DNA of 64,000 bases, taken from contig NC_134357.1 of assembly GCF_048569485.1 (NCBI RefSeq), positions 335,658,742 to 335,722,741 on the forward strand, in the 5' to 3' direction. The position numbers were made by a program, and so were the translations under genes. The notes beneath the pieces were generated by a model. That model had not been told where the DNA came from, made no database searches, and saw only the letters and a program-made list of their open reading frames with translations. Positions 11,601 through 25,900 of this stretch are shown here, one piece after another; position 1 is the first letter of the stretch, and the number at the start of each line of letters is the position of its first letter. The stretch is from Anomaloglossus baeobatrachus. Lineage: Eukaryota > Chordata > Amphibia > Anura > Aromobatidae.

Positions 11601-14600
11601 GCTTAGGGCCAGCTGATAATACAAAGCTGGCCCTAACCCCATTATTACCCAGTGAGCCACCCGATACCAGGGCCGCTGGAAGAGTTGGATACAGCACCAG
11701 AAGATGGCGCTTCCTATGAATGCGCCATTTTCTGGGGCAGCCGCGGACTGCAATTCGCAGTGGGGGGGGGCCCAGAAAGCTTGGGCCACCCTGTACTGCG
11801 GATTCCAGTCCCCAGCTGCCTAGTTGTACCTGGCTGGACACATAAATTGGGCGAAGCCCATGTCGTTTTTTTTTATTATTATTTTATGAAATTCATGAAA
11901 TAATTAAAAAAAGGGCTTCCCTATATTTTTGGTTCCCAGCTGGGTACAAATAGGCAGCTGGGGGTTGGAGGCCACCCGTACCTGCCTGCTGTACCTGGCT
12001 GGCGTACAATAATATGGCGAAGCCCATGTCGATTTTTTTTTTAATTCATTAAAAAAAGAACAAAAAAAACAAACACATAACCCAAAAGGGTTAGGGGTAA
12101 AAAAAATGCTTAGGCTCTAGCTGCATTTTCTATTGCTAGGGTAACTTAAACAGCTACTGGCTGCTAACCCCTCCTGCTTGATGTTACCTTCACTGGCAAT
12201 GAAAAATCCAGTTAAGCCCTTTTTTCTTGAGTTTTTTTGCCAAAAAATTAAAAAAAAAATTCCATGGGCTTAGCCCAATTTTTGTGTCCAGCCAGGTACA
12301 ACCAGACAGCTGGGGACTGGAAACCGCAATGCTGAGTGGCCCAAGCTTTCTGGGCCACCCGCTGTGTATTGCAGTCCGCAGCTGCCCCAGAAAATGGTGC
12401 TTTCATAGAAGCACCATCTTTTGGCGCTGTATCCAACTCTTCCAGTGGACATGGTGCCAGGTGGCACGCTGGGTAATAAGGGGTTAATACCAGCTTTGTT
12501 TTACCAGCTGGTATTAAGCCCGAGATTCTTAATGTGAAGCCAAGTTTGACTTGGATATTAAGAATCTCCAATAAAGGGTTAAAAAAAAAACCACACAAAA
12601 AATACTTTATTAAAAATAAATACACAGACACACTTAGGGACTCCATCTTTATTACTCCCTCTCACCCCTCCTCAATCCTGGTCTTCTGTCACCGATCTAG
12701 CTCTGCTATATCAGAAAGCACGGGGGAGGAAGAACGCTTCAAATCCCCGTGCTGTCTAATCACTCAATGAGTTAGCAGAGACTGCAGGTTGGTAAGCTGT
12801 GACATCACCGCTACCACCGTTGCCATAGTAACCTAATGAGCAGGTTGCTATAGCAACGGTGATCTCCGAGCACCTGATTCCCGGCACCGCTATTCACCTG
12901 CATGAGCCGGTAAATAGCGGTGCTGGTAAACGATCTAATAGATCATCATTTTCCTGTCACTTTTATTCCAAAATGGAGATTGAAAAAAATGGGCTGAACA
13001 AGGAAATGATATCAGAACACCTTTTTTTCACATCCAACTTTAATGAGCTGAAACAAGCATTCAATAGTAACAAAAAAGCATGAAAAGAAGCATGAAAAAA
13101 AGCAGGAAAAAAAGCATGAAAGCATGAAAAAAAGCAGGAAAAAAAGCATGAAAAGAAGCATGAAAAGAAGCATGAAAAGAAGCATGAAAAAAAGCAAGAA
13201 AAAAAGCATGAAAAGAAGCAAGAAAAAAAGCATGAAAGCATGAAAAGAAGCATGAAAAAAAGCATGAAAGCATGAAAAGAAGCACAGAAAAAAGCTGCTT
13301 TTTTTGTGCTGAAAAAAAAGCACCGTGGGCACATAGCCTAAATCTAACTGTGTATCACTTAGATTACTGGGTGCAGCTGTTCTGACAAAATCAAAGACTT
13401 TAGATTTAGCATGTAACATAACCCATACAGCTGTCACCGCCCACACCAGGCTCTCAGTGTACATTTCCATAGATAGAAGCAGCTAATCACTGAAGGGGGT
13501 AGAGTTGGACTTGAGCTCATGCAGTGCTGGGTCTGACTAATGATAAAGCTACTGAAGCTTAAACATTGCAGGTAAACAAAATCAAACTTTGTGATAAGAG
13601 ATGCCTGGCTGTAATCTGTATGTTAACCGTTGCAGCATTGCTGTCTTCAGATTACATTGCAAAACCCAGCTGACAGATTCTCTTTAAGTACATCACACTA
13701 GCGTGGCTATGCTACTGGTAGTAATATTACAAATTCTGCTGTCACACACAATAAAGTTTCTATCTTGTTATTAACAGGATGTGCTTATGCAGTGGCTCAC
13801 CACTAATGACATCCAGCTAAATCAAATTGATGCTGAAGCTCCGGAGGTGAGTATAGCAGAATCTGCTTCATCCTACGGGGTTGTCAGTAAAACGTTTAGT
13901 GTTAGAGGTGCATGTTTTGACAGTTCCAACTCTGAACCTTCTTATCCTTCCAGATTTCAGATTACACTATGATCCCCGACACCAACAAATTATCCCAGCA
14001 GCTTCGTGTCTGCCTGCAGGAAGGAGATGAAAATCCTCGGGATTTCACCACTCTGTTTGACATGAGTATCTATCAGCTGGATACTTCTTCTCTCTCCAGA
14101 GTTCTCAAGTATGTGTTGGGCTCCTTAAGGTGTTTTCTTCTCCTTTTATACTTCTGTCCTTATTTTGTCAGCTATTTATGTCTGATCTCCCGCATTCTGC
14201 AGATCCTACAAGGAACTGAATGTGAAGCATGAGACTTTGCAGCTTATCCAGCCACAGTTTGAGGCTCCGCTCCCTGCCCTTGAGCCTGCTGTAAGTACTT
14301 TATAAAGTCCTCCTGGATTCTTACACCTACTTTGGTAACTATGGCCATACATTCACATGTATAGGGTTTGTGCACTTTATCAGAGTAGAAAGCTGGGGTA
14401 CAAGTATATAAAACTTAAAGGGGTTATCCGGCTTCTTTTGACTTTTTTTCATTATTACACTATTGGGCTACATTGGGGCAGGTAAGTAGATAGAGACCAC
14501 TTACCTGCCCTGCTGTCAGCCCCTCTCCCCCGGCTCAGAGTGGTCATGTGACCGCTCCTGCCGCGATTTTGCTGCTTCCGGTCATTTCATGTCTACATGG

Positions 14601-17600
14601 GCAGGGCCATGTTGACATGCAAATCTGGAACAGCATGTCGCCTCCCTGCTGGGCTGTACAGTGCGTGGAGTAACCGCCCCCGTTCCCTGCACCCTCCCAC
14701 ACATTCCCCTGCACCCCGTACTCTGGCCACAACCTCCCACACACTCCGTAGTCTCCCTCCCCCGCCTCCTGTGCCCAGCTACGTGCGCCCTGAATTCCAG
14801 CCGATTCAGTGTCCAGTTCAATAAGGCAAGGAACACTTGCTGTCAGATACATTGTCAGCGCTGTGTCCCCAGCGCTTTATCATGTTTACTGCCTGACGCC
14901 CTGGGAACTGTCTCCCCCCCCTCCCCCGTGCTCGCTGCCTGTGTCATCATGGGTTACCTGTGTGTGTGCATCAGTCTATGTCCCGCGCCAGCCCCGCGGA
15001 TGCCCGCACTGCAGCGTGTCAGTGTTTGCCCCCCTCTGCAGTATAAGCTGCTTCTCACCCTGCAGTGCGTGCAGCCGCGGGGATGACGAGCGCTGCTTGT
15101 CATCACTGCCCGTGCAGTCTGTGTCCCGCTCCCTGCCAGCCCCGCAGCTGCCCGCACTGCAATGTCAGTGTCTGCCCGTAGTATCAGCAGCTTCTCACGC
15201 CGCGGGGCTGGCAGGGAGCGGGACACTGACTGCTAAAGGTGGTGTCACACACAGCAACAACGACAACGACGTCGCTGCTACGTCACCATTTTCTGTGACG
15301 TTGCAGCGACGTCCCGTCGCTGTCGCTGTGTGTGACATCCAGCAACGAGCTGGCCCCTGCTGTGAGGTCGCCGCTCGTTGCTGAATGTCCAGCTTCATTT
15401 TTTAGTCGTCGCTCTCCCGCTGTGACGCACAGATCGCTGTGTGTGACAGCGAGAGAGCGACGAAATGAAGCGAGCAGGGAGCAGGAGCCGGCATCTGGCA
15501 GCTGCGGTAAGCTGTAACCAAGGTAAACATCGGGTAACCAAGGTTGTTACCCGATATTTACCTTAGTTACCAGCCTCCGCCGCTCTCACGCTGCCAGCGC
15601 CGGCTCCTGCTCTGTGCACATGTAGCTGCAGTACACATCGTGTAATTAACCCGATGTGTACTGTAGCTAGGAGAGCAAGGAGCCAGCGCTAAGCAGTGTG
15701 CGCAGCTCCCTGCTCTCTGCACTGTGACATGTAACTGCAGTACACATCGGGTTAATTAACCCGATGTGTACTGTAGCTAGGAGAGCAGGGAGCCAGCGCT
15801 CAGTGTGCGCGGCTCCCTGCTCTCTGCACATGTAGCTGCAGGTTAGATTAGATGAGATAATTACCTGCTGTGACGATCTCCTGCCTCCTGACGTCACCGC
15901 GGTCACTGATTTCACTGCCCGTCTCGCGGGCGGCCCGAGACTGTCACTAGCAGTGACGTCATGGGCTCTCCCGATACTGCGTAGAACGCGGCGGGCATAG
16001 AAGTCAGTGACAGCGCTGACGTCAGGAGAGCAGGAGATCGTTACTGCAGGTAATGATCTCATCTAACCTCCTGATGGCAGCGCTCGGCATCCCCTGCAGT
16101 GACCTGGGCTGACCTATTGATGTTAGCTCAGGTCACTGCACGGCTCTCCCAGCCAATGGGGAACATTTTGTTCTTCATTGACTGGGAGTCTCATTGACTA
16201 TGGTATGGATCGCCGTGCGACCCCCTTATTGGATTACGCCGGACCCGGATTGGATTGTTCTTGTCAATAAATTGTTGAAAGAGGGAATGTGGGAAGTGTT
16301 TTTTCAAATAAAACTTTTTTTGTTGTCTATTTTTTATTTCTTACTGACTGGGTTGGTGATGTCGGGTATCTGATAGACGCCTGACCTCACCAACCCCAGG
16401 GCTTGATGCCAGGTGACATTACACATCTGGCATCAACCCCATATATTACCCCGTTTGCCAACGCACCAGGGCAACGGGATGAGTTGGGGCAAAGCGCCAG
16501 GATTGGCACATCCAATGGATGCGCCACTTCTGGGGCAGCTGTAGCCTGCTATTTTTAGGCTGGGGAGTGTCCAATAACGGTGGACCTCCCTAGTCTGAGA
16601 ATACCAGACCACAGCTGTCCGCTTTACCTTGGCTGGTGATGCAATTTGGGGGGGACCCCACGTTTTTTGTTTTAAATTATTTATTTAATTTTAAATAGCG
16701 TGGGGTGCCCTCTGTTTTGGATTACCAGCCAAGGTGAAGCTGCCAGCTGTGGTCTGCAGGCTGCAGCCGTCTGCTTTACCCTAGCTGGCTACAAAAGATA
16801 GGGGGTACCTCACGTCGGTTTTTTTTTAATTATTTATTTATTTATTGGCTAAATACAAGGCTAAGCACCCTTTAGTGCCACATGAAAGGCACTAAAGGGT
16901 GCCAGCTTAGAATATGCGGGGGGGGATAGGACATTACATTGGTCTTTCTCATCTATTATCTATCCCTCTATCTATCCCTTGATTCATTCATCCATCCCTC
17001 TATTTATCCCTCTAGCTATCTGTCTCTATCTATCCCTCTATCTATCTAGCTGCTTCCGTTTTTTTGCAGTATGAAAAAAATAGGAAGGTACGCAGATGAC
17101 ACACGGACCATATACAGAACGAAACGGATGCCACACAGTTGCATCCGTGAAAAAACATGACCATTTTTTTGCAGACCGCAAAAACGGGGCAGTCCTGTGA
17201 ATGTAGCCTAATCAAGAGGCTTATGAGGGTGATGTATTTAATTACAAAAAACTGTTTTTTCTTGGTGTATGTGTTTATTTACTGTCACTTACAGATTACT
17301 AAGGGGGGGGGGTGTCTCATAGACCCTGACGATTAATATCTGGCTTAGAGGCAGCTGTGGGCTGTGATTAACTTCATATTAGCCTGATTGCCACCGCCCC
17401 AGAGCAACCAGGAAGAGCCAGGTAAAGTGCTGGGATTGTCACATCTAATGGATGTGACAATCCTGAGTGGCTGCAGGCTGCTATTTTTAGGCACGGGGCG
17501 GCTCAATAAATAGGGGTCTCCCCAGCCTGACAATACCAGCCCCCAGCTTTTGTGGTTTATCATGCCTGGGTACCAAAATTCGGGGGGACTGAATTTCATT

Positions 17601-18141
17601 TATTTTTAAATTATTTTTGTAAATCAAGAAAAAAGCCGCATGCAGTTCCTCTTATTTGGATACACAGCCAAGATAAGCGCACGGCTGGGGGCTGCATACT
17701 GTAGCCATATGCTTTTTCTGTTCTTGGTGTCATAATATGGGAGAAAAACACAGTGAAAAATTTTATGCGTTTTATACCACAATAATGATCCGCAGAGTTG
17801 AATTGCTTTCCCGCTCATCAACCATCTTGGCGCCCGTGATTGGTTGTAGGCAGATGCTGTCACATACGCTAAGGGTGCATCTGACTGCAACCAATCACAG
17901 GAGACAGGACAGCCGGAGGACGGGGAAAGCAGTGCATATGAATGAGCAGTAATTAGCGGCCCAGCAAGTGAAGGAGAAGCCTGGCATTGGCATTTATCGT
18001 TCAGTTGAACGTGCAATACAGGACGGGGGAGGGTCCAGTGCAGGCCCTGGAACTGGCCCCCTAACTCACAGGTCCCTTAGTAGCAACGTGGTCTGCCGCC
18101 ATGAGCGGTACACAACTGTATATATCTTTCAATTTTAAATA

Positions 18142-18185
<44 letters not shown>

Positions 18186-19874
18186 TCAGGGCCAGAAATA
18201 TTTGGACAGTGACACAAGTTTTGTTATTTTAGCTGTTTACAAAAACATGTTCAGAAATACAATTATATATATATAATATGGGCTGAAAGTGCCCACTCCC
18301 AGCTGCAATATGAGAGTTTTCACATCCAAATCGGAGAAAGGGTTTAGGAATCATAGCTCTGTAATGCATAGCCTCCTCTTTTTCAAAGGACCAAAAGTAA
18401 TTGGACAAGTGACTCTAAGGGCTGCAATTAACTCTGAAGGCGTCTCCCTCGTTAACCTGTAATCAATGAAGTGGTTAAAAGGTCTGGGGTTGATTACAGG
18501 TGTGTGGTTTTGCATTTGGAAGCTGTTGCTGTGACCAGACAACATGCGGTCTAAGGAACTCTCAATTGAGGTGAAGCAGAACATCCTGAGGCTGAAAAAA
18601 AAGAAAAAATCCATCAGAGAGATAGCAGACATGCTTGGAGTAGCAAAATCAACAGTCGGGTACATTCTGAGAAAAAAGGAATTGACTGGTGAGCTTGGGA
18701 ACTCAAAAAGGCCTGGGCGTCCACGGATGACAACAGTGGTGGATGATCGCCGCATACTTTCTTTGGTGAAGAAGAACCCGTTCACAACATCAACTGAAGT
18801 CCAGAACACTCTCAGTGAAGTAGGTGTATCTGTCTCTAAGTTAACAGTAAAGAGAAGACTCCATGAAAGTAAATACAAAGGGTTCACATCTAGATGCAAA
18901 CCATTCATCAATTCCAAAAATAGACAGGCCAGAGTAACATTTGCTGAAAAACACCTCATGAAGCCAGCTCAGTTCTGGAAAAGTATTCTATGGACAGATG
19001 AGACAAAGATCAACCTGTACCAGAATGATGGGAAGAAAAAAGTTTGGAGAAGAAAGGGAACGGCACATGATCCAAGGCACACCACATCCTCTGTAAAACA
19101 TGGTGGAGGCAACGTGATGGCATGGGCATGCATGGCTTTCAATGGCACTGGGTCACTTGTGTTTATTGATGACATAACAGCAGACAAGAGTAGCCGGATG
19201 AATTCTGACGTGTACCGGGATTTACTTTCAGCCCAGATTCAGCCAAATGCCGCAAAGTTGATCGGACGGCGCTGCGCTTCATAGTACAGATGGACAATGA
19301 CCCCAAGCATACAGCCAAAGCTACCCAGGAGTTCATGAGTGCAAAAAAGTGGAACATTCTGCAATGGCCAAGTCAAGCACCAGATCTTAACCCAATTGAG
19401 CATGCATTTCACTTGCTCAAATCCAGACTTAAGACGGAAAGACCCACAAACAAGCAAGACCTGAAGACTGCGGCTGTAAAGGCCTGGCAAAGCATTAAGA
19501 AGGAGGAAACCCAGCGTTTGGTGATGTCCATGGGTTCCAGACTTAAGGCAGTGATTGCCTCCAAAGGATTCGCAACAAAATATTGAAAATAAATATATTT
19601 TGTTTGGGTTTGGTTTATTTGTCCAATTACTTTTGACCTCCTAAAATGTGGAGTGTTTGTAAAGAAATGTGTACAATTCCTACAATTTCTATCAGATATT
19701 TTTGTTCAAACCTTCAAATTAGACATTACAATCTGCACTTGAATTCTGTTGTAGAGGTTTCATTTCAAATCCAATGTGGTGGCATGCAGAGCCCAACTCG
19801 CGAAAATTGTGTCACTGTCCAAATATTTCTGGACCTAACTGTATATATATATATATAATCTAATATATAAAGCT

Positions 19875-19922
<48 letters not shown>

Positions 19923-22900
19923 GTATTATCGCACTATTTCTTGCTTGCTGCTACACAGTGTAGATATGTGAATCCTCACATCACATGCAGCAGACACAGT
20001 TGTCGACAGTCAGAATGAATGGTCATATGACCACTCGTATGCAATCTGCACACTCTACATTCGGAGCCCAATGTGTCAATTCATATAGTGACACATAGAG
20101 GGATAAGCCTGGAGAATCTATGTGCATATATATATATATATATATATATGTATACACATAACTATATGACACAAACCACGCACACACACACACACACATG
20201 TACCATATATACATGGCGTATATATCTACTATAGACTCACATTGGGTGCTATATATAGTCTGCCTTAGGCCCGTTTCACACGTTAGTGAAAAACAGTGAC
20301 GTTTTTCACTGGCATGTAAAACACGCACATATCCCCTGCGTGTGCCGTGATTCACAGCACACGTGGGTTGTCTAAGTGCAATCCGGGCTCCGTTCTCCGT
20401 GGCCCGTGATTGCACTTAGTAATCAACTCACCTGCGCCCGCTCCCACTCTCCATGGTGCTGATCGCTCCCGTGGTGCAGCATCCGGCCGGCGGTGACCCC
20501 CGCAGCAGCTGCTTCCGGGTCGGCTGTGTTGTGCATCATTAATATGCGCGACAATAATGAGCCGGCTCAGAAGCAGCAAGCTGTACGTGCTGCAGAGGAC
20601 ATCGCTGGACGCCGGGTGAGTTAAAATGTTTTTTATTTTAAAAGCACGTTTTTTTCTGGCACGTGTTTTACGGACCACACCACTGCGTGGTCCGTGGGAC
20701 ATCAGTGATGCCAGAAAAAAATGGACATGTCTCCGTGCGGCAATCACGCACACGCGGGTACTCCGCACGGAGACACGTGCAGTGAAAAATCACTGACGTG
20801 TGAGCAGACCCATTCATTATAATGGGTCTGCGTATGTCAGTGATTCTGGTACGTTTAAAAAAAAGCACAAACGTACCAGAATCACTGACGTGTGAAAGGG
20901 GCCTTACACAGTATTCATTTATCTATAAGGGGTGAGGAACATGTAACAACTCTTTCTGTTACCATTGTTGATGGGATGTGAGCTGATTGCTGTGTCACAG
21001 ATGAGAGAAGCTGGATCTCTGCTCTGTCACATGCTGAGAGGTCAGGTGCCGGGCAGAATACGGACAGCCATTGAATGTGCAGAGGGAGGGCAGGGGGCGT
21101 TTCTGGACACTGAGGCCGGGCAGGGGGCGTTTCTGGACAGTGAGGCCGGGCAGGGGGCGTTTCTGGACACTGAGGCCGGGCAGGGGGGCGTTTCTGGACA
21201 CTGAGGCCGGGCAGGGGGCGTTTCTGGACACTGAGGCCGGGCAGGGGGCGTTTCTGGACACTGAGGCTGGGTGGTACCAGCTCTGACTGAGGTTTGGCAA
21301 CCAAGAATACAGGAAATTGTCATGTTTGTTGGAGCTGAATGTAAACAAGGTGCTGCAGAGAATAAAGGGTGAATTCAAGAGGAGCAAAAGTTAGAAAACT
21401 AAAAATAACAATGTAGGGGTGATTTATATGACAATACAGCACAGATTAGCTTACAATTTTGTTTGGAGTGTATGTCGGATAACTCCTTTAACTTTTAATA
21501 TATTTTTCCTTAAAAGGAAGCAGGAGATCCTTACTTCAGTAAAAAGTTATCTAAAAAATGCCATACATCACACATCCCCCTTAGCATGTATCAGGGGTTC
21601 AAATGGCCAGAAAAGGGTTTTCTAAAAGATAACACATGTATGGTATGCTGACCGGTGCAAACTGCAGGCAAAGATAGCTAACAACAAGATTTGGACTAAA
21701 AAGTACCACAAGGTCCAGAAATCACTGTCTTATAAGCAGATAAATGGAATGCTCTCACCCATCAAAATGCGATGCATCCACCTTCACTTTAAAGGATCCA
21801 CATACATCCTGGGCGTCCCAATGGTCCTTAAATGGACTAATCATATGGTGCCCTTGTTTTGAAATGAGATCCTTATGTCCCTGTTCTCCCAACGATTTTC
21901 TTACATTAGTAATCGTCAGGGGAGTTTACATCAGGCACCAGTCCTTATCCACAAGGACTGGACAGGACATGCAGACAGCAGCAGCGGGCCTTCCAAAACA
22001 CTGTGCATGGCTATAAATATATTAATGTCTGTGAATATAAAAAACACCGCGTAACTCTCAAGGCGGATCTTGATCTTTTTTTCTATATATTTATATCCTC
22101 TCACCTCTTAGGTATTCCCTCCATCGTTTCGTGAACCTCCCGCTCCAGCTCTTGAACTGTTTGATCTGGATGAGAATTTCTCTTCTGAGAAATCACGCCT
22201 TGCACAAATAACAAATCGATGTGAGTACTATATACTGTAGACTAATTCCGTTAGATACTTTGGATATACTGTGTATTATTGTAGCCCCTGTTGTATAATC
22301 ATTGGGGCTGATTTATTTATGCATTTGTATCAGAAAATGCAATACAAGTTTGGTGCCCTCTTTATGAAGCTCCTGTGCCACTCTTTATTACCACATCTGA
22401 ATTTCTGAGTTGTACTGTGTATACTTCTTTATTACAAATTTCCAACATGGCATTGTCTTCAAACGACGATTCATGAACAGGATATTGCCATCCTCATCCC
22501 AGTGCAGCATGCACCCTATTCCCCAACAGAGGCAAGCTGTAGGAACTGTGTGCCAATAGTAATAAATCTGCCTCATTTACCAAAATTAAACAAGTGCACA
22601 GGCAAGATCCATAGACAATCATGGAAGTTTCATTACTGTTCGTGAGGAGAATGGATTTCAACATTGAACTAGAGCGGATGCAATTACTGTAGCATTAAAG
22701 GTACCGTCACACTAAGCGACGCTCCAGCGATCCCACCAGCAACCTGACCAGGCAGGGATCGCTGGAGCGTCGCTACACTGGTTGCTGGTGAGCTGTCACA
22801 CAGGCAGATCTCACCAGAGACCAGTGACCAGCCCCCAGCCAGCAGCGACGCGTGGAAGCATGCTGCGCTTGTTAACTAAGGTAAATATCGGGTAACCAAC

Positions 22901-25900
22901 CCGATATTTACCTTGGTTACCAGTGCACACCGCTTAGCGCTGGCTCCCTGCACTCCTAGCCAGAGTACACATCGGGTTAATTACCCGATGTGTACTCCAG
23001 CTACGTGTGCAGGGAGCCGGCACTGGCAGCGTGAGAGCGGCGGACGCTGGTGTCACAAACCACCGGGGGGGTCACTCAGAAATCCCCCGCGCTGGCTACC
23101 AGTACGTCACAATCGGGGGGTAACAAGTGGGGGTCACCCCTACTTTATACCTCCCGACCGACAGACAGAGCACGTGACGCGCTCTCTAGCGCCCCTCTTA
23201 TAGTCAGGCCAATTATGGAATTGCCCGACAATAAGCAAGGAGGCCGCTATACTACTTATGCCGATTATTGAAGGGTCCCCGGTGAGAGTAAGGTATATAT
23301 TCCCCCGACCTCCGCGGGCGGAATATATAAACTCTCCCCGAATCTCACTGGCCTCCCCACAATAATCCTTGGCACAACTCGCTGCCACCAACCGATTTAC
23401 GGTAACTATTAGCCGAACACACAGACGTGGGATTCAAGATCGAGATAACAGAACAGCCCAAGATTAATTATATAATTTAATCGCCTAAAGCACACTAGAA
23501 ACTACAATATATACAATAGGGAATCTACAGAATATACATATGTCAGAGTACAGTTACAGATAAAGCATGGGTTACAAACAGGTATACAATTACATCAGTT
23601 ACCTTGTGTGTCTGGCCACAGGGGGGCGCTGTAGACCAGGTTTCTAGGATTCTTCCTCACAGGTCTTTCCCAACCAGGCCCCCGAGCAGAAGAACGCTGG
23701 AAAATGGCCGAAGTAGGGTTATCAACCTGGGCAGATCCAGGTCCCCTCCTACCTTAGTGACCTCACAGGGAAGCACTGCCACTCCCCCTGCATGGATCAG
23801 AATTATCCAGCAAAGGGGATTTTGGCTATAACTTTGCCTGGGAGCGTCGTAGGCAGACGCCAATGCTCTCATTGTGACAGTTATGAATTTAGCTACAGAA
23901 CGAGGGGACTCATGACCTGTCTGCCAGTTCCCCATTGGCTGATATCACGTTTGGTGTGTTTCCCAATGTCCTACTTCCATAAAAAGGGTGTGCCAGCATC
24001 GTCCACATGCGGAGACACCATTGTTATGGTTGCCATATTTATCGGAAATATGGCTTGCGAGATATGAACCATTTTTTACTGGAGTCGTTCTGTCTGCTAG
24101 TTCCATAGCCTTGCTAATGAGCTAGCAGCTCCTACTACAGGGTGACGGCAGGGAGTCATCCTGTATCCATTGTCCTAAAGCCACCTAATTTCCATATCAC
24201 AGGACATGGCCATGGATTTGTTGCTAAACCAGTTGTGTGAAGGGAAGGGGGTAGTGACACCAGGAGAGGGCTTCCTGACATGACTTGAATGTCATGATTT
24301 ATCGTCATATCTCCGGATTTACCTCACACCTCCCCCCTTTTGAGGGCGCTAGGGGGCAGCACACTCCGGTGTTCCCCCGTGCGCCCGTCCGCGACCTCTC
24401 CTTGTCGGGACAGCCCGTCTGCGTTACCGTGGTCACGGCCCCTTTTGTGGCGAATGGTGAAGTTGTATTGCTGGAGCGCAAGGCTCCATCGCAACAATCG
24501 CCCATTCGTCCCAGAGACGGTGTGCAACCAGCTGAGGGGATGGTGGTCCGTCTCCACGATGAAGTGGCGCCCGTATAGATAGGGTTGCAGACGCTGCAGG
24601 GCCCACACTATGGCCAGGCACTCCTTCTCCATTGTAGAATAGGCCACTTCCCTTGGTAACAGCTTCCTGCTCAGGTACAAGACTGGGTGCTCTTGGCTCG
24701 CAGAGTCCACCTGGCTGAGCACCGCACCGAGGCCGAAGTCACTGGCGTCGGTCTGTACTACAAACGGCCGCGTGAAGTCGGCTGCCTGTAGCACGGGCGG
24801 GCTGGACAGGGCGTCCTTTAGGGCCCGGAAGGCTGTCTCGCAGTCCACTGTCCAATCGACTGCAGAGGGCAGCTTCTTCTTGGTGAGGTCCGTCAAGGGC
24901 TTTGCCAGGCTACTATAGCGTGGAACAAACCTCCTATAGTACCCAGCGGTCCCCAAGAAGGACATCACCTGCTTCTTGGTCCTGGGGGTGGGCCAGGATG
25001 CGATGGCCTCCACTTTCTCAGGCTCGGGCTTCAGCGTTCCCCCACCTACCCGGTGACCGAGGTACTGGACCTCGCTCATGGCCAGCTGACACTTTCCCGG
25101 CTTGATGGTCAAACCTGCCCGGTGGATCCGCCTGAGCACCTGTGCTAGATGCTCTAGGTGGTCCTCCCAGGTGGGACTGAAGACGGCAATGTCATCCAGG
25201 TACGCGGCCGCGTACCCTTCAAGTCCCTTGAGCAGGGTGTTGACCATCCGCTGGAAAGTGGCAGGGGCATTCCTCATCCCGAATGGCATCACCGTGGACT
25301 CGTACAGTCCAAATGGGGTAATAAAGGCAGAGCGTTCCCTGGCCTTGCGAGTCAGGGGGATCTGCCAATATCCCCGGCTCAGATCCATGATGGTCAGGTA
25401 CTGAGCCCCGGCCAACTGATCGAGCAGGTCATCGATGCGTGGCATTGGGTACGCATCGGCGACCGTGACAGCATTGAGCCCCCTGTAGTCCACGCAGAAC
25501 CGAGTGGTTCGGTCCTTCTTAGGGACGAGGACTACAGGCGAGGCCCAAGCGCTGTTGGATGCCTGGATCACCCCCAGCTCCAGCATCTCGTCAATCTCCT
25601 GGCGCATGTGTTGCTGCACCTCCAGGGAGACCCGATATGCTGAACGCCGGATCGGGGGATGATCCCCAGTGTCCACGTGATGGACAGCCAAGTCAGTCCT
25701 TCCGGGCTGGTTGGTAAACAACCCCCGGAAGGGGTGTAGGGTGGCCCACAGCTGGGACCGTTGGTCCTCCAAGAGCTGGTGGCCAACCTCCACATCCTCA
25801 ATGGATCCGCCTGCCCTAACCTGGGCTAGCATATCCAAGAGGGTTTCCGCTTCTCCCTCCTCGGGCAGGTTGCACACGGGGAGCGCACATGCCTCCCGCT

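Larger units (their letters stand above)
9914..13338. mobile_element. Large non-autonomous foldback TIR element, TAA target duplication
   Basis: The ends are 'ggccttgtgcccacagg' on the left and 'gtgggcacatagcc' on the right, flanked by TAA at 9911-9913 and 13339-13341. Comparison with the empty site in the repeat at 31309-31733 shows that exactly this segment was inserted with one TAA duplicated. This fits a PIF/Harbinger-type non-autonomous element. Inside come 'gcgttttt' and 'aaagaagca' runs, a tandem block (10320-10970), a palindromic pair of cargo modules (11450-12650) and an A-rich minisatellite (13080-13300). No transposase is encoded. Confidence 0.75.
9843..13688. repeat. Frog repeat ('aaagggaatctgtcagc' family) split by a foldback element
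   Basis: The left part 9843-9913 starts 'ttaaagggaatctgtcagc'. The right part 13339-13688 ends 'gctgacagattctctttaa'. Together they match the uninterrupted copy at 31309-31733 in order and spacing. The interruption is the element at 9914-13338. Confidence 0.8.

Noticed and set aside
12963-13470. Minus-strand frames rich in Cys and Phe that resemble a membrane protein
   Set aside because: They translate the 'agcatgaaaaga' minisatellite and have no domain outside it.
14661-15384. Overlapping plus-strand frames up to 191 codons
   Set aside because: C-rich, CpG-rich repeat sequence with no splice context or recognisable domain.
21084-21275. CRISPR-like array
   Set aside because: Units are contiguous without unique spacers, and the setting is a vertebrate intron.
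20915-21387. Repeat proteins on both strands
   Set aside because: They arise from the 30-bp minisatellite at 21084-21275.
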